DNA of 5,218 nucleotides, taken from positions 922 to 6,139 of the forward strand of contig JAJPYK010000001.1 in the NCBI GenBank assembly GCA_021205005.1, written 5' to 3'. The notes below the pieces were generated by a model. It worked only from the letters and a program-made list of their open reading frames with translations. It was not told where the DNA came from and did no database searches. Source of the stretch: Paraprevotella sp. Lineage in GTDB: Bacteria > Bacteroidota > Bacteroidia > Bacteroidales > Bacteroidaceae. This document shows positions 1-5,218 of the stretch, one piece after another (positions within the stretch are counted from its first letter, which is position 1; the number at the start of each line of letters is the position of its first letter). The position numbers were made by a program, and so were the translations under genes.

Positions 1-156
1 ACTTTGTCGGACCAGGCTCTGATGCACTTTCCATCACTGAAAATGGGCCCGGGAGATTCTTCCCGCTCCCACACCTCCGACGAATATATCACCGTAACGG
101 AAATCCGGGAAGCGATCTCCTTATACAGCCGTATGCTGGACGGTCTGGAATTGTAA
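1..156 (+). CDS. M20-family metallopeptidase, C-terminal fragment (probable acetylornithine deacetylase, ArgE-like)
   Basis: Frame 1 is open from the window edge to a TAA at 154-156 and gives 51 residues, so the gene is cut at its 5' end by the window. The stretch 'KMGPGDSSRSHTSDEY' (residues 14-29) is the C-terminal catalytic-domain signature of M20 zinc peptidases. There, the His of 'SHTSDEY' (residue 24) is a conserved metal ligand just before the last helix. The following 'ITVTEIREAISLYSRML' fits the amphipathic terminal helix of these enzymes. ArgE removes acetate from N-acetylornithine in arginine synthesis in the cytoplasm. Succinyl-diaminopimelate desuccinylase and related M20 deacylases share the same signature, so substrate assignment from 51 residues is a guess based on overall resemblance to Bacteroides ArgE-like proteins. 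The family is normally about 350-400 residues, so most of the protein lies upstream. The next gene starts 47 bases downstream on the same strand. Confidence 0.8.
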   Translation, partial: TLSDQALMHFPSLKMGPGDSSRSHTSDEYITVTEIREAISLYSRMLDGLEL

Positions 157-203
157 GCTTTCACTCCGTTCTTCATCACAATAATGACTACAAACCGCAA
201 ATA

Positions 204-869
204 ATGGAACAATTCTATACCACATCGGAAAAAAAACTGACGATCACTCCGATAAAACACGGAAGTCTGGAAATCGATTTCAACGGTTTCATCATCGAAG
301 TAGACCCGGTAACCCAGTATGTAAAACCGGAGACGGACTACACTTTAAGACCGAAAGCCGACCTGATATTGATCACGCATGAACATCGCGACCATCTGGA
401 CAGTATAGCCGTTGAGGAAGTAAGCAAGGAGAGCACCATGGTCATCACGAATGCCAACTGCGCCCGACTGTTAGGTAAAGGGACGGTTTTACACCACGGA
501 GAATCCTTGCAATTGAATGAAGACATCTCCATACGGGCTGTTCCGGCCTATAACCTCACACCGGAACGGCAGGACCTTCATCCTCGAGGCCGGGACAACG
601 GCTATATCATCGAGCTGGATCATACCCGTATCTACATCGCGTCCGACACCGAGCTGATTCCGGAAATGGGCGAACTCGGCCCCGTGGACATCGCCTTTCT
701 GCCGTGCAACCAGCCTTATACCATGACTCCGGCCCAATTACGAAAAGCGGCAGACCTTATCAAGCCTGCCGTACTGTTTCCTTATCATTTTTCAAAAACG
801 CCCGTCCACGAGATAGAAAAGGCTATGGAGGGAAGCTGCATAGACGTACGTATAAGAAACTTCCAGTAA
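204..869 (+). CDS. MBL-fold metal-dependent hydrolase, UlaG-like
   Basis: This is a complete 221-residue protein with no signal peptide or membrane segment, so it is probably cytoplasmic. It shows the metallo-beta-lactamase order of motifs: 'HEHRDH' at residues 59-64 (HxHxDH metal motif), a His at 126 in 'LHPRGRDNGY', the metal-bridging Asp148 in 'ASDTE', and a final His195 in 'FPYHFS'. The motif 'FLPCNQPYTMTPAQ' near 165-178 is typical of the UlaG-like/YtkL branch, whose members act on lactones, phosphodiesters or unknown substrates. Two positions differ from the generic pattern: Asn117 in 'VPAYN' stands where many UlaG-like proteins have His, and Ser147 replaces the Gly of 'GDT'. The first is, as far as I recall, common in this subfamily. 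The ATG at 204 is the first in-frame ATG. Its leader is A-rich with no clear Shine-Dalgarno sequence, which is common in Bacteroidota. The substrate is unknown. The gene may be co-transcribed with the peptidase gene upstream, since I see no promoter or terminator in the 47-base gap. Confidence 0.92.
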   Translation: MEQFYTTSEKKLTITPIKHGSLEIDFNGFIIEVDPVTQYVKPETDYTLRPKADLILITHEHRDHLDSIAVEEVSKESTMVITNANCARLLGKGTVLHHGESLQLNEDISIRAVPAYNLTPERQDLHPRGRDNGYIIELDHTRIYIASDTELIPEMGELGPVDIAFLPCNQPYTMTPAQLRKAADLIKPAVLFPYHFSKTPVHEIEKAMEGSCIDVRIRNFQ

Positions 870-875
870 GTACCC

Positions 876-2204
876 TTACCGCCCTATCCAAGCTTCGGGA
901 TTCAACTTCTGGGTTTCTTTACGCAATTGGAAATGCAATACGCAATTGCCGTTTCCGTCGCTTTCTACCGTACCTAATATATCCCGAGTTTTCACTTTTT
1001 GTCCTTTGGCTACGCGCACCGAAGACAGGTTACAGTAAACCGAGATATAGCTTCCGTGACGTACCAATACGTTTTTCGTATCGCCGAACTGGAAGATCGC
1101 TGTGACTTCTCCGTCGAAGATGGAACGCGCCATTGCTCCTGAACGCCCTATATAGTTGGTGCCTTTGTTATCCAAGAGCACATTCTTCAGTCCCGGTACA
1201 TTATAGGTACCGAAATGACTCCCCACCATATAGCTGCCCGTAATCGGCACCGGCAGCCGTCCCTTGTTCCGCGTGAAGTCTCCGTCGAGCGCTTTGTCTT
1301 GCGGCGTCATCCATTTATATTCCTGCGGGATGGACGTTTTTTGCTCCTTTTCCGTGTTCTTTCCGGATGAGGAGGCGCTATTACGTGCCTGTTGCCGCCG
1401 TTTCTCCTCTTGCCTGCGCGCTTCCGCTTCGGCTTTCTTGCGGGCGGCCTCGGCCCGCTTGCGCGCCTGTTCCACCTCGAAAGCAATCATCGCGTCTATC
1501 TTCTTATCCAACTGAGAAAGTTGCTGCCGCTGTTTTTCCACCTCCTGCTGCAACGTCTTCTGTTTGACTTTCAACCCGTTCACGTTTTTCTGCTCCTCGT
1601 CATGCTGTTTCTGCAACAGGTTTTTCTGCCTCATACATTCATTCAACAAACGGTTTTTCTCGGATTTCACCCCCAACAGTTTGTTCTTCTGCTCCAGCAA
1701 TTCATTCTGCTGATCCACGATATTCTCGGCCAACGAGCGTTGATAGCTGGCATACTCCCGGGCGTAACGCGAGCGGCGGTACATCTGTGTTACCGACTCG
1801 GTAGAAAGGATGAAAAGCAAAGGACTGTTCACCGATTTATAGGCATAGGCATATCGCAAGGCCTTCACATAATCCGCCTTCTTCTTCTCCAGATCGTGTG
1901 AGGTGCGAGCGACTTTCTCTTCCAGCGACGTCACCTGTCTGCCGACCTTTTTCAACTGCAACTCCATCGTATCGATATAACGCTGGCGATTCTCCACTTG
2001 ATCGGCCAGCATACTGACGTCCTTCATCTTAGTCACAACGGTCCTTTCCGTTGTTTTCAATTCCTTCCGCGACTGATCCAGCCCTCTTTGGATTTCCTTT
2101 TTCTGATTCTGTAAATCCTTGATCTTGCGGTTGGTCTGCGCCTGAATCGAGAGACCGCAGCAAAGCAATATCCCAACGAAGAACATCATAATCCTACGGT
2201 TCAT
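876..2204 (-). CDS. EnvC-like murein hydrolase activator (coiled coil plus degenerate LytM/M23 domain)
   Basis: This is a secreted protein of about 442 residues (numbering here counts the GTG at 2207 as residue 1). An N-terminal signal peptide (about 1-23, ending 'SIQAQ') is followed by a long charged coiled coil (about 26-240). The coil is interrupted near 118-155 by a hinge containing 'LFILSTES', as in EnvC and PcsB proteins. An Ala/Lys/Arg/Glu-rich helix (about 243-276) and a Ser-rich linker follow. The C-terminal LytM (peptidase M23) domain spans about 317-440. Its metal and catalytic residues are mostly lost: Asn342 replaces the His of HxxxD (Asp346 is kept), Asn393 replaces the catalytic His of 'YxHL', and in HxH Val423 replaces the first His (His425 is kept). 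As in E. coli EnvC, it probably activates cell-wall amidases at division rather than cutting peptidoglycan itself. The preceding gene's stop overlaps the start as TGATG. I prefer the ATG at 2204; a GTG at 2207 is the alternative. It is the last gene of the operon. Confidence 0.93.
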   Translation of the reverse strand: MNRRIMMFFVGILLCCGLSIQAQTNRKIKDLQNQKKEIQRGLDQSRKELKTTERTVVTKMKDVSMLADQVENRQRYIDTMELQLKKVGRQVTSLEEKVARTSHDLEKKKADYVKALRYAYAYKSVNSPLLFILSTESVTQMYRRSRYAREYASYQRSLAENIVDQQNELLEQKNKLLGVKSEKNRLLNECMRQKNLLQKQHDEEQKNVNGLKVKQKTLQQEVEKQRQQLSQLDKKIDAMIAFEVEQARKRAEAARKKAEAEARRQEEKRRQQARNSASSSGKNTEKEQKTSIPQEYKWMTPQDKALDGDFTRNKGRLPVPITGSYMVGSHFGTYNVPGLKNVLLDNKGTNYIGRSGAMARSIFDGEVTAIFQFGDTKNVLVRHGSYISVYCNLSSVRVAKGQKVKTRDILGTVESDGNGNCVLHFQLRKETQKLNPEAWIGR

Positions 2205-3040
2205 CACTTCACCAGTTGTTTGAGAATGACATCGGGACTGACTTTCTCATATTTTCCGCCCGGCTCCGGAGTCAGTTCCACATTTTTAGCGTTCCACTTG
2301 GGATTGCTCAACGTAAATTGCGCTGTCAGATCTTTTCCGGCACCGGACACGGAGAGCTGCATTTTGTCGGGAGAGCTCTTCTGCTCCACGTTGGCAAAAT
2401 GCTGGTAGGTCCAATTCAGCGGCGGCACGGAAGGCTGCCCCGGTACCGACACGGAAGTGCTGCGAATCAAACCGGTCAGTAAGTCGACCACGAACCGACA
2501 TTGCAGCAAACCGCCGGAACGGGTCGTAAACACCGTATTCTCCTGGTCCTTGCTGACATCAAAATCGTCTTCACTCCACTGTCCGTCCTTTCCGGGCACA
2601 AACAAATCGTTCCAAAACAACGATTGTAAAGTATAAAAATCAACTCCGGCCTGTTTCAAGTAAGGCACATCTGCATAATTAACCTTCACATACTGACGTC
2701 CTATACGGTTGATCATCATCATATACTGTGGCGTAAACTCCAGCCGCCCCACTTCCATGAAACCCAAGGCCACCAGCGACAACTGAATCACCTCATTACG
2801 TTTCAGGCTACACGTGCCGCCTGCGGAAAGCGACTTGCCATTCAAGTTCAAGTCGAGGTTCATCTTCGACGTTACCGTACCTTCTTTCAGCCCTGTCGCA
2901 GCCATCTTGTCGACCCACTCTTCGGACAGTCCTCCGGCGCCTCCCCCCGGAGTAACCACGCTTTTCGTGGACCGACAAGACGACAACACCAATAACAGGA
3001 CGCCGATACATCCCCCCACTATGAACTTCATCTTTCTCAT
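2204..3040 (-). CDS. DUF4292 family lipoprotein
   Basis: The protein has 278 residues, of which 1-22 form a lipoprotein signal: basic 'MRKMK', a hydrophobic stretch, and the lipobox 'LSSC' with Cys22 as the lipidation site. A Gly-rich linker (31-38) leads to the mature domain. The block around 88-128, including 'LGFMEVGRLEFTPQYMMMI', and the following 'QYVKVNYADVPYL' match what I know of DUF4292, a Bacteroidota family. I recall it as related to the LolA/LolB-like half-barrel fold that holds lipid or lipoprotein acyl chains; this is from memory and not shown by the sequence. The protein most likely sits on the periplasmic face of the outer membrane; no experimental function is known to me. Its start overlaps the TPR gene stop by 4 bases (ATGA, 3037-3040), and its TGA overlaps the envC start, so all three are probably translationally coupled. 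A second ATG (codon 4, 3029-3031) lies at better distance from an AGAGGA sequence and would keep the full lipobox. Confidence 0.9.
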   Translation of the reverse strand: MRKMKFIVGGCIGVLLLVLSSCRSTKSVVTPGGGAGGLSEEWVDKMAATGLKEGTVTSKMNLDLNLNGKSLSAGGTCSLKRNEVIQLSLVALGFMEVGRLEFTPQYMMMINRIGRQYVKVNYADVPYLKQAGVDFYTLQSLFWNDLFVPGKDGQWSEDDFDVSKDQENTVFTTRSGGLLQCRFVVDLLTGLIRSTSVSVPGQPSVPPLNWTYQHFANVEQKSSPDKMQLSVSGAGKDLTAQFTLSNPKWNAKNVELTPEPGGKYEKVSPDVILKQLVK

Positions 3041-4782
3041 TCCTCTATATATTTTCTTAACTGAATCTTTTTCTTCAAACGGTCGGACACATCATCTCCC
3101 TTTTCCTGAGCCATCATCCAGTATTTCATCGCCCCGTCCATATCTCCGCATTTCGCATAGATATCTCCGGCATGCTCCAAGACTCCGCCCGACACTTCCT
3201 TATCGTTCTTGATGTCGCCCGTAAGCACACGGTCGATATAAAGTTTGGCTTCGGCATAAAATCCCTTGATGAACAGAATCCAAGCGTAAGTATCTATATA
3301 ATTATTATTATCGGGTTCAGCCACAATCGTACGGTGGCTCATTTCTTCGGCCTTATCCAAGTCTTTCTTCTCCAAAGAAAGATAATAAGCATAATTGTTC
3401 AAACAGCCCACATTATTGGGATTATATACCAGACAAGAATCATAAGCGGCAAAGGCCGAATCCTTGAGATCATTACTGTAATACAAATCTCCCGTGATGG
3501 AATACATGTCCGATATGAGTTCCTTGTCGGTATCGGGTTTGATCTGCTTCATGCCCGCCCGGAAGACATCCAATGCCTTGTCATTACGATCCAGCTGATA
3601 GTAAGAGAATCCCAAATAGAAGTAGTAAGGCAATTGGTCGGGGTCGTGCGTAATGCCGCGCGTACAGATGTCCACCACTTTGGGATAGTCGTTGGCACGG
3701 ACATAAATCTGCATCAATTGGAGCAAAGCTCCCTGATTATCCGGTTCCAGTTTCAAGATACGCTCCAAAACCGGTTCCACCTGACCGTCCATGTGCTTCA
3801 ACTGAAGATAGGAAACATACAAAGTCAACATATCTACCGTCTCGGGCACTGAGGAGAACATGCGATCGAACGCATGTAGAATCTCCGTACTGTCGGCATG
3901 CGCGTTCTCCCGATCTATAATATAATTGCGCATCAACATGGCCCGGGCCTTATCATCCACCCCTTTGCCATAAAGCAGATCGTTGAGTTGTACCTGATAC
4001 AGAGAATCTTGCTTTGTCTGTTTATAATAGTCGAGCATAGACATGCGCAGGGCCTGATTTTCAGGTTCCTTTTTCCGCACTTCGTCATAAACAGCCAAAG
4101 CTTTATCCGGCTGCTGGACCAGCATATATTGATTGCCGATCAACACGCGGTAGGACAAGTCGTTGGGATTATCCTTGGCCAGACTTTCCAATTCGGCAAA
4201 GGCGTTATCATCTTCTTTCATATCGCGGTAGAGCCTGAACTTCTCCATGCTGACGGAAAGGCTCCGACCATCCAGCGTCTCGATACGGTCGAGCGCACGG
4301 ATCGCCGCCTCGTCGTTGCCGTTATCCGTATAAATGCCCACCAACTGCGCCAAAACATCTGAGCGGGTCGGATTGCATTTTACCATATCCTCAAGTACGG
4401 GAGACGCCTGTTTGTAGTTTCGGTTTCTTAAATAAAACGAAGCCAAAGCTTCCTTATAATAAATATTGTCCGGCTGCAATGCCACAGCGCGGGTAAGATT
4501 CTGCTCACACTTAGCCGAATCGCCCATGTTCAGCGCATACAGGCCTAAATCGTAAAGCACTTCTCCGGCATCGGGCTTAATGTCCAAACAGTGCATATAC
4601 AACTCGAAAGCGTCGTCGTAACGCCCCGCCAGCTTATCCTTGACCGCTTCTAAATAGTAATAATCGAATCGGCGTTGCGCTTCGTCCGACACCCCTTGTG
4701 CCGTTCTCCCCGTCTTGCAAGCCGAAAACAACAGGGACAGCCCGATAAAGGCGCAGCCCATCCAAATTAAAATCTTTTTCAC
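3037..4782 (-). CDS. Tetratricopeptide repeat outer-membrane-type lipoprotein
   Basis: The 581-residue protein opens with a lipoprotein signal: 'MKKILIW', a hydrophobic core, and the lipobox 'FSAC' with Cys22. The rest is almost wholly helical TPR repeats. Clear units are near residues 38-71, 72-105 ('VLYDLGLYALNMGD' ... 'ALQPDN'), 106-139, 208-241, 347-380, 385-417, 422-456, 457-491 and 533-566, with weaker ones between. The segment 'YIDTYAWILFIKGFYAEA' (495-512) is a typical conserved TPR pair in this Bacteroidota family. TPR arrays bind partner proteins; no catalytic motif is visible, so it is probably a periplasm-facing scaffold. The start is GTG: no in-frame ATG lies between the dut stop and codon 8, and starting at Met8 would remove the basic end of the signal peptide. 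The gene begins 5 bases after dut and overlaps the DUF4292 gene by 4. The specific partner is unknown; the neighbouring DUF4292 and EnvC-like proteins are the obvious candidates by context only. Confidence 0.93.
   Translation of the reverse strand: MKKILIWMGCAFIGLSLLFSACKTGRTAQGVSDEAQRRFDYYYLEAVKDKLAGRYDDAFELYMHCLDIKPDAGEVLYDLGLYALNMGDSAKCEQNLTRAVALQPDNIYYKEALASFYLRNRNYKQASPVLEDMVKCNPTRSDVLAQLVGIYTDNGNDEAAIRALDRIETLDGRSLSVSMEKFRLYRDMKEDDNAFAELESLAKDNPNDLSYRVLIGNQYMLVQQPDKALAVYDEVRKKEPENQALRMSMLDYYKQTKQDSLYQVQLNDLLYGKGVDDKARAMLMRNYIIDRENAHADSTEILHAFDRMFSSVPETVDMLTLYVSYLQLKHMDGQVEPVLERILKLEPDNQGALLQLMQIYVRANDYPKVVDICTRGITHDPDQLPYYFYLGFSYYQLDRNDKALDVFRAGMKQIKPDTDKELISDMYSITGDLYYSNDLKDSAFAAYDSCLVYNPNNVGCLNNYAYYLSLEKKDLDKAEEMSHRTIVAEPDNNNYIDTYAWILFIKGFYAEAKLYIDRVLTGDIKNDKEVSGGVLEHAGDIYAKCGDMDGAMKYWMMAQEKGDDVSDRLKKKIQLRKYIEE
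3041..3046 (-). promoter_or_regulatory. Possible ribosome binding site AGAGGA for the DUF4292 gene
   Basis: On the minus strand AGAGGA lies inside the end of the TPR gene, directly against the ATG at 3040 and 9 bases before the next in-frame ATG at 3031. The spacing is too short for the first ATG and about right for the second, so the site bears on start choice. Bacteroidota depend little on Shine-Dalgarno pairing, and coupling through the ATGA overlap may be enough by itself. Confidence 0.35.
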
Positions 4783-4787
4783 AATCT

Positions 4788-5218
4788 TTATTTTACTCCT
4801 GAATGGCCGAAGCCACCTGCTCCTCTTTCCGTTTCATCTAAACTCTCGACCGACATCCATTGCGCAGCCTCATAACGTGAAACCACCATCTGGGCTATTC
4901 GCTCGCCGTCGCAAATTTCAAAAGGCTCGGCCGACAAATTCACTAAAACAACACGAATCTCACCGCGATAATCGGCATCGATCGTACCCGGCGAATTCAA
5001 TACGGTCACTCCTCTCTTCAACGCCAGCCCGCTACGAGGCCTGATCTGGGCCTCAGTACCCTGAGGCAGGGCTATATATAGTCCGGTAGGCACCAGACAA
5101 CGCTCCAACGGCTTCAAGACAATCGGCTCCTCCAAACACGCACGAAGGTCCATGCCGGCAGAGTCCGGTGTGGCATATCGGGGCAGAGGATGATGAGATT
5201 TATTCATCACAAGTATTT
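4788..5218 (-). CDS. dut: dUTP diphosphatase (dUTPase), 5'-partial at window edge
   Basis: This trimeric-type dUTPase hydrolyses dUTP to dUMP and pyrophosphate in the cytoplasm, keeping uracil out of DNA and feeding thymidylate synthesis. All five family motifs are present (numbering from the GTG at 5210): motif 1 'AGMDLRA' (18-24), motif 2 'RPRSGLA' (57-63), motif 3 '[11 protein letters not shown]' (75-85) with catalytic Asp78 and uracil-pocket Tyr81, motif 4 'ERIAQ' (103-107), and motif 5 '[10 protein letters not shown]' (129-138) with the aromatic Phe134 that covers the uracil. In-window starts are GTG 5210 and ATG 5207. However, the frame stays open to the edge and reads '[12 protein letters not shown]', which matches the first beta-strand of homologues (M-x-x-x-V-I-N-K-S-type). 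The real start is therefore probably a few bases outside the window. The stop TAA (4788-4790) lies 5 bases before the TPR gene. dut heads the visible part of the operon; its promoter is not in view. Confidence 0.97.
   Translation of the reverse strand, partial: ILVMNKSHHPLPRYATPDSAGMDLRACLEEPIVLKPLERCLVPTGLYIALPQGTEAQIRPRSGLALKRGVTVLNSPGTIDADYRGEIRVVLVNLSAEPFEICDGERIAQMVVSRYEAAQWMSVESLDETERGAGGFGHSGVK
4796..4800 (-). promoter_or_regulatory. Possible distant ribosome binding site AGGAG for the TPR lipoprotein gene
   Basis: AGGAG on the minus strand overlaps the last codons of dut and ends 13 bases before the GTG start of the TPR gene. This is longer than the usual 5-9 bases. It may assist re-initiation after dut termination, or it may be chance, since it encodes part of the dUTPase C-terminus. 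Confidence 0.25.

Noticed and set aside
150..203. A possible Bacteroides-type promoter (TAnnTTTG at -7) before the hydrolase gene.
   Set aside because: The nearest match (TAAGCTTTC at 154-162) has wrong spacing and no TTTG-type -33 element at the right distance.
184..204. A six-codon mini-ORF (ATG ACT ACA AAC CGC AAA TAA) whose stop overlaps the hydrolase ATG as TAATG, suggesting a leader peptide.
   Set aside because: It is very short, shows no regulatory codon run and no attenuator hairpin, and could easily arise by chance.
831..864. Inverted repeat GGAAG ... CTTCC near the end of the hydrolase gene, and the palindrome ACGTACGT at 844-851.
   Set aside because: The 5-base stem has a 24-base loop and no T-run follows, and the palindrome is within coding sequence; neither supports a terminator.
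704..1105. A 133-codon + strand frame spanning the convergent junction.
   Set aside because: It overlaps the MBL hydrolase in another frame and the antisense of envC, is rich in Arg/Ser, and shows no domain or start signal.
1392..1901. A 169-codon open frame on the + strand opposite envC.
   Set aside because: Its Leu/Phe/Gln-rich translation is the complement of Lys/Glu/Gln-rich coiled-coil codons; it is not a credible protein.
3172..3852. A 226-codon open frame on the + strand inside the TPR gene.
   Set aside because: It is antisense to a well-supported TPR lipoprotein. Its translation is Ile/Val/His-rich with no recognisable domain, as expected for a complement shadow.
5205..5210. GTGATG at the right edge, the same string as the envC start, suggesting an upstream gene ending in TGA here.
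   Set aside because: The dut frame continues through it with conserved N-terminal residues, so it is more likely internal dut sequence than a gene junction.

Overview
The window looks like chromosomal DNA from a member of the Bacteroidales, most likely Bacteroides or a close relative. This rests on the gene order (dut, a TPR lipoprotein, a DUF4292 lipoprotein, an EnvC-like protein), the protein sequence character, mid-range base composition, and translation starts that mostly lack strong Shine-Dalgarno sequences. It reads as an ordinary, tightly packed housekeeping region. I see no mobile element, CRISPR array, tRNA or rRNA.

Left part, + strand: positions 1-156 hold the last 51 codons of an M20-family metallopeptidase, probably acetylornithine deacetylase (ArgE-like). 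A 47-base gap follows, then a complete UlaG-like metallo-beta-lactamase-fold hydrolase (204-869) that may be read from the same transcript.

Right part, - strand: from 5218 down to 876 lie four genes in one direction with almost no space between them. They are dut (dUTPase, running off the window edge at its 5' end), a 581-residue TPR outer-membrane-type lipoprotein starting at GTG, a DUF4292 lipoprotein, and an EnvC-like murein hydrolase activator with a long coiled coil and a degenerate LytM domain. The spacings are 5 bases, a 4-base overlap and a 1-base (or 4-base) overlap, so this is almost certainly one translationally coupled operon. Its promoter must lie beyond the right edge. The three genes after dut all encode exported envelope proteins: two lipoproteins and a secreted coiled-coil/LytM protein. 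That suggests, but does not prove, a joint role in cell-wall remodelling or outer-membrane assembly during growth and division. dut supplies dUMP and keeps dUTP low, and it is probably an operon passenger.

The two gene groups converge with only 6 bases between their stop codons (867-869 and 876-878), and no convincing terminator hairpin lies there. The most useful second looks are the loss of metal and catalytic residues in the LytM domain, the start-codon choices (dut, TPR gene, DUF4292 gene, envC), and the unstudied lipoprotein pair. I found no clearly novel system.
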